Below are positions 32,401-43,816 of a stretch of 64,000 nt of DNA, piece by piece (position 1 is the first letter of the stretch; each line of letters begins with the position of its first letter). Under the pieces are notes generated by a model that saw nothing but the letters and a program-made list of their open reading frames with translations, had not been told where the DNA came from and did not search any database. Source of the stretch: Symbiodinium kawagutii (Eukaryota; Sar; Dinophyceae; Suessiales; Symbiodiniaceae); assembly GCA_009767595.1 (NCBI GenBank), contig VSDK01011562.1, forward strand, positions 78,006 to 142,005, given 5' to 3'. A program made the position numbers and the translations under genes.

Positions 32401-34450
32401 ACATGCCCTTCATCCACATTTTCTGTCTTTCCTCTGTGGCACGACACATCTCTCTTGATCACAACTGTGCCACCGTGGTTAAGCAAATGCCAATATGTTG
32501 AGATCCGAACACCCAAACCATTGACACCCATTACAGCATCAGTAGAAGGTGGTTTCATGTGGTTTCTGTCCTTGACGTAGTTGTCTATGGTCCTTGCTTC
32601 CCGCGCCCGGGGATCTGTTGCACCAACAAGCACAGTATCACCAGACTTGGGACTGCGAAGGTGGTAGTAGCTCAAAGGACCTGAGCAGTTCAAAATGGAA
32701 TTCTGATTGATCTTCTTTGTTTTTTGTATCTGATCTGACTCATGCCCTTACAACATCTTACAACTAGGACAGAATTCTGGAATACTTTGGAACACGTTGA
32801 ACACGCAGAACGATGCGTAACTCCGTAACTTGACGATTCCAAGAGGCTCTTCTGGTCATCTCTGTAGAAGTATTCAGCTCCAAGGCCACTCGCAACACCT
32901 GGATACTTCCGGAATTCCATCAAGTAAGGCCTGGGATTGTAGGGCTCCTGAGCCAGGGTGAGGTCAGTGATGGTCAATCCATCCGCAGGGTTGACACACG
33001 TGAGAGTTGGCACACCAAACATCTGAGACATCTCAAAACCCAAATGAAGGCTCACAAACATGTCGCAGCCTGAACAGCTCTAAGCAATGCCTGTCGACCA
33101 TACAATATGAAGTGTTTTCCCCTTGAAATCATGTCATTCAATGTTAATACCCCGTTTTTTCACAAACAGTGCGGTTCAACAACACTGTTTCGTTTAAGAG
33201 TCTCTCACCTCCTCTCAAAGTCACATCGCAGGAAACCACTCATACCTCTTTCATATTTTAGTTCAACATGTCAAATTGAACTGAAGCATACTGAATCTAT
33301 CGTTTTGGCACTTGGGATATAGTCAAAATGGTGAGGCATTTGCCATTTGGCTTTTTCACAGCTTGTCAATTTCAGAACTAGGATCAGGGAAACAAAGCCA
33401 GTCTCGACAGCCTGTCCTTTGGAAGCTCGACTTCTCTAGCGTTGATTTCCGTGGGTCTTCTTCCGATNNNNNNNNNNNNNNNNNNNNNNNNNNNNNNNNN
33501 NNNNNNNNNNTTTTTCCGATCACCCACTCGACACCAAAGTGTCCTGACAGAATCACACTGGCAGCACCAACACTGATACTTTAGGCTCAAAATTGTGCGG
33601 AATTAATTTGTCGATGATAGATACAAACCCAATGAAACACAGCACCACATTGTCATTGAAAGTCAGAATATCCATACACAACCCATATGGTACTGCTATC
33701 TTCTTATGTCAGCGCACTCTGGTCATCCCACTATCCTGAAAAGCTTGGAATGATGGAGTTCAGCTGTAATATGATTGCTTTAGCGCGGTGGCAACGCATG
33801 TGAAAGATTGCAGGGGACTGGTTTCTCTTGACTACCAGCAGATTGCATGTTGTTTGGAAATTTTTGCATCTCCCAACATCCCAACAGGTTGCCATCCTAC
33901 TTGCTTCTTTGCAACGGATGGCAGCTCGGAGATCTTTTTCATGGTTGAAAATGCCTTCGCTGCTGGCCCTGGCGCCAGTGTGCAGCACTGATCGAACATG
34001 TTTCAAAATCTGTACCACTTCAGCCTGTCAAAATCGAACATGTCGATCGAAAGTTGCAAACTCTGCTCATTCTGTGCTCATCGTGCCTGCAAATCAGTAA
34101 TTTTTGGAGGCCAAAAAGATTGCTGTAAAAATCACTTGCCATTCAAAGGATCCCACCGCATAAACATGCTGGCCCACATAGGCGCGTAGTTACGAGGGGT
34201 GCAGCCGATGCCAAGGCTTGCCACCGCTGCATTCTGCAACCACGAGTGCCTGCACTTCTTCGTGAATCGAAAACATATCAAAACTTGAAAGTAGATTGAA
34301 ATGATTGAACACATTGAAAGGATAATATTCTGCAACAATTGAATTATTTCACAGGGCACAAGTAACCATTTTTGAGAAGATGGTCGCTCACCCAATGAAC
34401 TTACAGAGAGCATGTCTTGCCACATTGCTGAAGTGACTGCATGCGTCCCC
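29442..34450 (-). CDS. Gene L: multi-exon minus-strand gene of unknown function (5' end not found)
   Basis: Exons in transcription order: 34450-34405, 34249-34153, 34024-33901, possibly 33543 into the N gap, 33069-32899, 32680-32474, 32373-32324, 32142-31987, 31897-31658, 31548-31450, 30602-30336, 30142-30025, 29832-29594 and a short last exon from 29483. Lengths keep one reading frame across nearly all junctions, and several donors are classic (GTAAGT at 34404 and 29593, GTCAGT at 32323). Readable segments include FGVPTLTCVNPADGLTITDL, KSGDTVLVGATDPRAREART, EKQDAFTELETMLGKLMEPW (coiled-coil-like) and KKGDLVVLHGPNKARLERAN. I recognise no catalytic motif. The last exon ends RRRRP if phase is kept, or PAKKKAMRKK in another phase. 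The start codon and first exons are not identified. The 34153 end needs a GA donor, or GC at 34139 with a further exon. Confidence 0.6.
33356..33543 (-). CDS. Gap-containing exon candidate of gene L
   Basis: On the minus strand, tctgtcag|ga opens HFGVEWVIGK directly into the N run, and beyond the gap the frame reads RDWLCFPDPSSEIDKL. The start phase (needs one base) fits the end of the exon at 33901. The next exon (33069) also accepts that phase, so this block would have to be a multiple of three, which the gap prevents checking. Confidence 0.35.
33468..33510. other. Assembly gap (43 N)
   Basis: Run of N. The word ccgat occurs at both edges (ttccgat / ttccgatc), suggesting a collapsed or duplicated join. 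Confidence 0.99.
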
Positions 34451-34459
34451 CTCATATCC

Positions 34460-37400
34460 AAAGACCAAATTCAGATTGAAACATAAGTTTGCCCCTTGAC
34501 CTCTACAGCAGCATGGGCACGTAGCGAAATGAACACATTGGAGAAACTCTGTGGTTCAGCGATCCAGTTCTCAGCTGGAGGACTGTGTGAGACTCGCCGT
34601 GTCAAAATCGACACTTCTTAGTACACTTCTTGACAAGGATTTGTTCTGGTTTGCTGTTCTATTCCATGCAACCGTCGGATTAAGGCAGCATGCTGTGAGC
34701 CACAAATGTACATAGCAAACCTAGCAGAAATTCTTGCTGCCGGAAACTGTTTGAAATACACACACAGGGATATGCAAGAAACGCAAGCTTCAGTTTGAAG
34801 CACCCTTAAACCAAACCCTTCTATACATCCACTGATTGATCTTATACATGGTAATTTAAATGGTTCATTAAGTTGTTCAAGAGTCCAACTCCCTTTTTGA
34901 CATCAGTTGCGCCAGCGAGCTTCCCTTGTCTGGACCGGGTCTATCCAACGTCTTATTGGATTTCCTCGCCATCGTCCCTTGAGAACCACCTACTACACGG
35001 GGGCACAAAGGCCAGCCGTCTGTGGAATATGAAAGAAGTAGGCACTTCATGTGCAAGAATTTGTAGTCTTGCTGAGAGTACTCAAAGTGACATAGTATAG
35101 AGATGTATGGACAGTAGAAATAAACTTGGGCGCTTCATCTTGACGTGAATGAATTGAATGACTCAAAACAATCTCAGGCATCCCACAATCAAACATGAGG
35201 TGCAATATAGAATGCAAATCGTGACATCATGGAAACCACAACTCTGCCCAAATACTATACTGATAGGACGGTCTACCAGCCATCCTCAATCTGAAAACCC
35301 GCTTCGCCCCGGAGATTCGCCCAGCAAAGCAACTGCAAAGGACAAGTCAGTGACTTCAATCCAATCATTTCTGGTACGTGGATGTACCTGGCACAACTAC
35401 GTACAACTTATACATTCCTGTCATCCGCCACTCGTGAGCACTGCGTGCTTTGGCATTCCACAGCCGCTCTTGTGCCCCATGCCCCAAAATGCAGAAAATA
35501 GCTGGTAATCACAGCTCACAAATTAAGGCAGGGAAGTTTGAGCCGCTTGAGCCTTCTCAGCTCGCTGGTAAGGCTCATGATTGGTCTACTGGCAAAGCAA
35601 TACAGAACTTCAACCTACCTCAGAGACATAAGCCAAACAAATACAGAAAGGATCAGAAAGGATAAACAACAGGCAACGCTCACCCTATTGCCTTGCGAAA
35701 ACTCACCCCCTTGTGGGAAGTCTTGTCAATTATACAAGGAATCTTAAACACATCTGCACCAAAAATGAGTACGTCTGAGTTCCTGCAAACGTCTGAGTTC
35801 CTTGAACATCTTAAACTTGCATCTGCTTGATGCTCTGCAGAGATTTCAATCCGTCTCTCAAAAGCGGCGTGTGGCTGGCTCGGCCTCTGCAACTGCCAAA
35901 CGCATAAAAGAAAGTGCAAGCAAAATGCTGACATCTGAGCTTTTTTCTCAATCACAACCCCTGCTGAATTTGTTCTCAAGAACTGCTCTTGAAAGCCAAT
36001 GCCTTGGAACGTGGTGACTCGAGAATGTTCTGTAGGGTCCAACACATATCTTTTGACCAGTTGATTCAGCATTACATGCCAGCTTCAACCACTCTTCCGT
36101 GAATTTATAGCCATAGCAGGGTCCCTCTGCAAACGGCTGGTTGCGACTGATTCGCGTTGCCATAGACACCTGAAGCCTTTACAGATCCAAACAATTTACA
36201 TATTTCAAAGGTCTGCAGCCTGGAGCTGAGCCGTTGGTTACAGTCAGTCCTTGACGTTTCATGATTTGAAATTCGTTAAATTTACATAAATCATCATAAA
36301 TTTACATATGTTTTTAAATCATATTCTCATATATTGTTCAATACATTTTCGTGCTGTTTTGGAATTTAGGAGTCTCAGGCCTCACTGAGCTTGGACCGAG
36401 AGGGACGCCGAGGCAAATGTTGAGGGCCTCGATCAGGAGGCGGCCTCAGCATCCGTCGGAACCACAAGGATTTCAAGTGCATTCTGCACTGCATTTGAAA
36501 ATATTTGAAACATGTTTCATGCTTCATTCAAATGTAGATATATCAACCAAAATGCAACTGCAGGTGCTCGGCAAACTAACAAACATTTGGCCCAATGGAC
36601 ATGCCTTGGGCTTCCCGAACATTGGTGGCTGCAATGGCTGGGAATTTTGGAAACCCACCTCATGTCACGAAACCAACGATATGGCATTGCGATGCTCGGC
36701 GCTGTTTCAAGCTGACAGCTTTACATGAATTGGACGCTGCTCATGGCTGATTTGCATCAATTTTGGTCCTTTCGTCGTATGCTCTATCATTTTTTTCGTC
36801 GTAGAATCAAATTTTCACAGCACTTTGGCTGAGAAAAGAGTCGGGCAGTTGGATGTCAGCACCTGGGGCAAATCCGTTCGACTGGTATCAATCATTGACA
36901 GTCAAATCTAAACTATTCTAAATCGAACGTGCTATTGTAATGTACTGTAGCTTTAGGGCAAAGTAAACGGAATGCTACAATAACACATTACAAAACACTC
37001 GTGTTCAAAAAAGAACTCGCGTCTAGCAAAATGTACTGTGCAAAATGCAACATCGCCTTCTATGAACATGTTGGGCGTTTGAAACTGGCTTCTGCACTGC
37101 TGGATAGAAGTCACCCTCTGGCAATTTCTTGTTCGCCTCAAGGTTGGCTAAAACATACCAAAAGGGTTTGCAATCCAGCATAAGAGCAAGGCGAACTACG
37201 AGTACCCTCTTTCTTTGTGTTGGAGTATTGGATTTTATTAGAGTGTGAATTAGGAGCTGCGTGAGCCTGTTTATTTTTGCTGTATGTCGTTTCACAGAAA
37301 CCATTTGCAAAATTTCAGAAACCATTTGCAAACACCCCAAAACCATCCAGAAACCAATTGAAACCATTTGCTAAATCTAAGAAACCATTTGCAAATTTGA

Positions 37401-38106
37401 ATTCAATAAATTGCTATTTATAGGCTACATATGTCTTATTATCATGGCTAAGCCAGGTCTCCTAAGCATAGAATATTAGATGTTATCCCTTGCACATGGG
37501 AACCATTTGGAAATGTTTTGATATGTCAGATGTGGACTAAAGTGGCCAAGAGCATGCCATAAGGGGATTCTAGCCTCATGTGGCCATTCAATGAATCGGC
37601 TGAGTAGTACGCACCTTGTCCCGTTGAGCGATGCTGCATGCATGCTTCTAAGAGGAGGTGGTCAAAGCCATTTCAAAGACTTCCAGGGATATGATCTCAA
37701 GATAATATGATATCATTTATCATGATATCATGATACCAGAATTCACTGAGAGAACATTTGGAGAAATAAGGTGGGAAAAGAGTACCAAACTGAAACAACA
37801 ATCAGCACGGCACATGTGAGTTGGGATGTCAATAGCCCCAGTCATGAGATGGTTGTCAGGTTTTGTTGTCAGTCAGGAGCCACGAGTTATTGTGAACCAT
37901 TCAGAGACCATTCATGGATTCATGGACCATGAACAATTAGAATGGTTTATTTTGATGAATTGGAAATTTCTAAAGTACATTTGTAAATGGATGCCCCTGG
38001 ATGTCAAATCAGGCTTGCTGGTTTTCAGAATTTCATAATTTCGCCAAGCACGACTGCAGACATTTTTGGCTGTTGCTGGCAGTGAGCAAACCTTGGAGTG
38101 GCCTCA
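34460..38106. other. No gene seen; possible 5' exons of gene L
   Basis: Upstream exons of gene L should lie here on the minus strand, but none could be chained convincingly. A short dispersed repeat lies at 37300-37395. Confidence 0.4.
37300..37395. repeat. GAAACCATTTGCAAA short interspersed motif array
   Basis: Four near-perfect copies of aaaccatttgc(a/t)aa within ~95 bp, plus partial copies (aaaccatccagaaaccaatt). A variant (gaaactatttgcaaattctgg) recurs as a tandem pair at 52175-52225. Confidence 0.8.
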
Positions 38107-41100
38107 ATGGCTGCTGTGGACAGCAGTGAAGATGAAAGGTCTTCAGACTGCCATTCTTTCGTTCGCAATTTGCTTCGGGGGTACGAGGCAGATGATTCGG
38201 ACTATGATCAGAGCCCTGGAGACAATGTGCTTTTTGTGAGGCCGTTTTTGTTGATGATGAATGATGAATGATTTGATGATGAATGATGAATGATGAATGA
38301 TTCTGAATGATGATGAGTGAACAGTGAATATGATGAATCTTGGTTGGTACTGATTCCTGATTAATTACAATGATAATGATTATGATTCTGATGATGGGTT
38401 GGTGAGAAACAGTAAATCCACTATTGACTATTGGTGATATAGTCTGATTTAAATTCATATAATCTAAAAACATGAATTATATTATACAAAATTATACAGC
38501 ACAGCATTTCATTTTTTATATAAATATAAATATATTTGAAATATGAATATGTAAATGTTGATTGTTTGATGGTGATGTGATGTGGCATGACATTAAGATG
38601 GTGGCAAGTTTTCGCTGACAAACCAAATCAGACCGTGTGAGCATAAAATGCCAAAACAACACCTGCATAAAACTTGACATGAATAAGTCTGAATAAGAAT
38701 AGTTTAATTCAGTTTAATAGACTAATAGAATAGATATTAATAGCACCACCATTGCGCCACACTCACCCCGAATCCGTATGATCTCAACCTAAAGCTTTCA
38801 CTTTGTAGATAAGATATTGTCAACTTGTCCTTGTGAAAACCAGGCATCATACCAGAAACCAAAAGAATACAGTCAGGATGAGGTTCAAGGCCCAACTATC
38901 TACTACTGACTACTGACTTATGCGGTTCCCGTGCGAAACAGATTCTGCCAGTATGTTTCCTTGCATGTTTTTTTCTGCATTTCTGTGAAAACCCACATCA
39001 ATCATGTAACATGTATGTTTTGCAGATGCAGGTGTCATGTTGCGGATTTGTTGAAGAAACATGAAGCATTGAAGCATCATTCTTTCTAGCTCACATTTTT
39101 TGCCACGCTTGCAGATTATGTTGGATTTCCGTTGATAAATTCTGAGGAGCTCAACGTCTCCACAAGAGAGCGATTTGCGAAGACCACGGTCATTTGAATG
39201 GGCAGCTGCGTACTGCGACAAGTTGGGGCTGTCTGAATTCCAAGGGAAACTCAACCATGTGTCGTTGCTTGGAGTGCTGTCCATGTGCTTTCCTTAAGTA
39301 ACCTCAGACCTACCTTTGGTTGCCGAGCCCAGGTAGGTTGATTCAAATCCAGGACACCGGACACAAGTTTCTGGCCTACTTACTTTTTAGATCCAATGAC
39401 ATGAAAAGCAATGGCATGGTCGGCATAGTCGTGCATCTGCCTAGCTAAGTAACATTGTAATTGTAATATTCGATGTCGATATGTCATTGCAGTCATTGCT
39501 ATTAATTCTGTATCAACGAGTAACAGTACTGCTGCCACTGTCAATACTGACACTCTGATACACTTGATACCGATGCCGATACCAATATCATGTGCCGATA
39601 CCACTACAGGGCCTTGCTCTGCGCATGACTTCTCAGGTTCAACGTTGCTGAATTGTGCGCTGGTGCTGCTACGGGAACTTATGTGATGCCACTCATCTTC
39701 AAGTTGGTTTTACAGTGCATTTCATTCTTCAGAGTCCGTTCTGTTCGAGTTCGGGGGAAAAAACAACATTGACTAAAGTCCTAAACGCATTCAAGTGTGG
39801 TTTCACTTATCAAGTTCTAAGGCCTTGGGTTGTCACACATTCCTTTCCCGGACATCACATCACTGCGTGGGATCGGAGAAAATGATTCCATAAGAAATTG
39901 CCAAAAGTTAGTACAGCCGTACGGAGTGACGTTGACATTGTTATTACTTTGCTTACGTATAACATATACAGTCAACTAACTTAACAAAACACAGTCTAAA
40001 ATCACATCATATTATATGGTGTTAAGTTTCATAGTTTTACCGAATCATATCCATTTATACGATAAAGTATTTCACTCTAATTATTGATAATCAACATTAT
40101 ATAATTCTCAAAATATAAATATAACTATATTTTGCTGAATGTTTGTTTTCATGATATGAATCACATATTGTTTAGTCAAGCAGAATCATCATACAATCAT
40201 ACATGTATGAATTGTCCGTTGTGATATGATATGAAGTATCAGTATGACATTTTTCTTATTGTTTTTGTTTGAATATGAAATCTTTCACATTACATATTTC
40301 AGATCTCATATGTCATGTACTCATCAATCAAACGAATTCATGATTCCTTTTCAGAACGCCAATGTCAATGTCGAAATAATTCTGTGGCAACATTTACCTG
40401 AAGGGTCAGATCCTGCAACCGAGGCGTGAGCTCCAGGACCACTTGCGCTTCAAGTTTCAGACTACATCTGTGAGCGATCCGGATCCCTGCAAGCAGGCAT
40501 TCATGCGTGCAAACTACCCAGGCATCAGCATCACGACAGCATTCAGCAAGGGACGCGGTTGTCAATGATAATGATGATGATAATTAATGATTAATGATAG
40601 ATGATTAGATGATAAAACATTGTGAGTAAAATTGCTGCAATAGATCAAAGCAAGGGCAAGGGTAGTGGTTTACTTAGTAGCTTAGCTACTTGTAAGCTGA
40701 GGCCACAAGTTGCAAAGTCAACTAGACAAGGTGAAGTTTCTGGGAGTGTCGGTTTTTCAGTTTGTGTCACTTAACCTATCTTTTTGCGAACCCCTTGGAG
40801 CAAGCAACAAAGGTACAGGAACCAGAGCAATGAAAATTCATGTGAGCGGAACATGTTTTGAACTGATTGACCATGGACGGTGGTTACAAATTATAAACTA
40901 TGTATGTACTATAATCTCTGATTTATAATCATCGATTGGAGGTTTCAGTTAAGTTCTATGATATTGATATAAATATAGATTATAAATATAAAAGTAATTT
41001 TGATCATCAGTCATTCATAGATTGAAATACTTGAAGCAGTCATGTAAATAGTCAAATTGATATATGATGATATATGATGAGAATAAATAAACAACCACCT

Positions 41101-42753
41101 TCACTGAAGTGAACTTCGGTCATGGGCTTTGCAGTGCCAAATATAAATAAATGCCTTGGCCCCTGGCTCTTACATACTTCTACCGTGAAGCCAATCAACA
41201 TAGGTCTCCGAATATGCGTTTTATTTCTGACATGTTCGGGTGTTGTCAGTTTTCCCTTTTCCGTGCAAGCACAGACACACACACACACACACACCTGCCG
41301 CCTAAGTCGATCACATGTTCAACTTTGCGGCGGACCAATGCACTGCGGGATTCTGCAAGCTACACAACCGCGTGTGCGTTTCTGAGGCAGACCAGGACCG
41401 GTTCTGAGGTAGAGTTGACATGGGCCAATTCCTGCTTGTAAGAACTACAACTAGCGCATAAACGCATCGATAATCATTGCCGCGTTTGGGACAATATGTT
41501 TTACAAAAGTCATGGCAATGACAATGACTCATTGACTCATGGCTTATCAACAAGCAACTTTTTAGACTTTTAGACTTTTAGAGATAGTAATTAATGATTC
41601 AATGATTACTAATTATTAGATTTTTAGACTTTTAGATACTGCTAGTCTACCCTAGACTATTGATTTACTGAAGACCATTGAAGATTAAGATTGCGACTAG
41701 ACTATGCCGACTATGCTTCTGACTCTGATTATGACTTACTTATGCCTATGCCTATGCACTATGTAGCCTTCACCTATGAGCCAATGACTCGCACTATGAC
41801 TTAGACTAGTGCTAGCTGCGCCACGGACTGGCTGCGCGCACGCAGGATCTGGCACTTTGGGGACCGCCGTGTACCCCTTACAGTCGACTTAGTACAAAGC
41901 GCAAGTCTCGGAACTATAACCCCTTCCAAGAGGAGGAGGCCAAACCTTTCGTTTGGGGTTCTCAATACGTGAGAATCTTGGCTTGCAATCATCCGCTTTC
42001 GGTGATTGGCCGACCATGTTGTTCATCATTCATTCATTGATTCATTGATCATAGAGTCATAGCCTAGCATACAGTATCAGCGCAGTAATCAGTAACAGTA
42101 TCGTATCAGTGACAGTGTATCATCAAGACAATTTAAGTACAGACAGATATTATGATATTTTCATATTACTGTAGGCTACATAATGTACTATTAAATTATA
42201 TAAAAAATATATAGTTAATTAATGAATATCATATATCACATATTTCTCACGGAATCCAAATCATCCCAAATCCTATCATCCACATTATGTTGAGAATCAG
42301 ATCGTATCTCCAAAAAACACTTGGTCGATTGCTCAGGATCCAAGAGACCAAAGGTCTCGGTGATGGAGGAAGTCACTTTGGCGCACTTACAGTCTTTGGC
42401 TGGGTTCAACTCTCAAAGTTTCTTGCTGACGCGAGATGATGGGCTACGTAAGACGGTAAGGGTTAAGGATGCAAACTTCCAAATCAAAGTGCCTTTGCAC
42501 TTGTTTGATCATTATTTTTGACCTATGGACCATGGAGTCTCTTGTCTCTGGCTCAGGGTCTTTGCTTTTGCTTACTTCTGAACAATTCATAATCCTCGTT
42601 TTCCAGCTCGCAAGTTCGAGTCAGACTTAAAATTTAGATTTGGACAGTTCTGACGTTTTGGGCTCCGCCTCCTGGATTGTATCTTAGGTAGCCGATGTGA
42701 TGACCAACTTCCCTCCTGAGTGCAAGGGCACTTTTTTCGAACGATATCAGGCA
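38107..42753 (+). CDS. Gene D, 5' half: C5 cytosine methyltransferase, N-terminus and motifs IV and VI
   Basis: Proposed exons: 38107-38235 (ATG start, MAAVDSSEDERSSDCHSF, GTGAGG donor); about 39169-39284 (SFEWAAAYCDKLG, VSLLGVLSMC, possibly motif I); 40404-40557 (SVSDPDPCKQAFMRANYPG, resembling the region after motif II); 41846-41957 (DLALWGPPCTPYSRLS, catalytic Pro-Pro-Cys of motif IV); 42337-42455 (KRPKVSVMEEV, motif VI, ENV replaced by EEV); 42688-42753 (VADVMTNFPPECKGTFFERY). The junctions 41957/42337 and 42455/42688 are phase-perfect. The joins before 41846 are not, so an exon is missing or misplaced there. The enzyme would transfer methyl from SAM to cytosine C5 in DNA. The rest of the catalytic domain lies at 51741-56227, beyond gene T. 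Confidence 0.62.
38240..38340. repeat. GATGAATGAT-type repeat
   Basis: Imperfect gatgaatgatgaatgatt units in the first intron of gene D. Confidence 0.85.
41270..41294. repeat. (AC)n microsatellite
   Basis: About eleven AC units in a gene D intron. A (GT)n run of similar size lies at 31242-31260. Confidence 0.9.
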
Positions 42754-43816
42754 GTGGGGGCAGAGCTGGGTTCTGTTTGCCAGTTGCCCACGTTTAATCA
42801 AATTTCCCTTGGGCTGAAAATGTTAACCGGTTCACCTATCCATTCCAGCGGGTTGACTTTGAGAACTCATAATAAATTGGAATCGAATCACATCATATCA
42901 TACAACTAGACTGACTCTGACTATTTTGATTCAAATGAAATGATTGTATTTTGAATTAACATAGGGTAGGCCGCCTAGGCCTGCAGTTTTTGTGGAAAGC
43001 GGAAAGCCTCAATGACAACATGTATATTCTGGCTAATGTCAAAACAGGCTTGCTTATAATAACACTGACTTCACTTCCTATAACTGGCTTATGATGGCTT
43101 ATGGCAGAGTGTGTAGGACTCTGGGCTATGACTCATGACTGTACCGTACAGACTGTACCTAACTCCTCCATGTCTTTACGACATTGAAACGGACCGCTGG
43201 TCAGACGATTGGTTACTAGATTACATCAGATTACCCTGTATCGACTTTTGATGGTCTGTATTTCCTCCACCACTAAATTTCCTTGCCCAAACAATCCAAA
43301 TCAAAGTTCCCATGCGCAGTCTCGGTTTCAGCGATAGAATTTTCGGTAAGCAAAGAAGGCAGGATGCATCAGGTTCTGAAGTTCAGGATGCCCATTCACA
43401 ATTAGAAAAGAGAAGGGGCGGGACAATCCACGATCTTGAGTTGGTGTTCCAATCCTTTCAGTTGCAAAAATTAAAGAGTAGAACGGCCGAATGCTCATTA
43501 CTCGACTCATTGCTAAATGTTTGCCAAGTTCCGAAATCAGATTATTGATTCAGTGTTAAATTGTCAATCGAATTTGAAAAGGAAAGACAACAACATAGTT
43601 TGACATAGACAGTGACATAGTTAGATAGATATTGACATTGATATAAACTAGATCAGATGATACATGGATAATTTAATTATGATTATGATTCGATGGTTTG
43701 ATTTGATTGTAAAGTATCAAACTAACATGTAACATATTGAATATTGACTATTGAAGTACTGAGTATTGACTATTGACTTTTCTTTTTCGTTCACTGAGCC
43801 ACACGCATCCTGCGCC
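42754..43816 (+). other. Intron-like DNA of gene D; one unplaced exon candidate at 43353
   Basis: Low-complexity intron DNA. One block after ggcag|gat (43357 onward) reads EVQDAHSQLEKRRGGTIHDL and then ELVFQSFQLQKLK and could be an exon of gene D or T, but neither phase nor family fit could be established. Confidence 0.3.

Noticed and set aside
38910..39284. 124-codon minus-strand frame
   Set aside because: Overlaps the proposed methyltransferase exon on the plus strand (FEWAAAYCDKLG); no partner exons on the minus strand.
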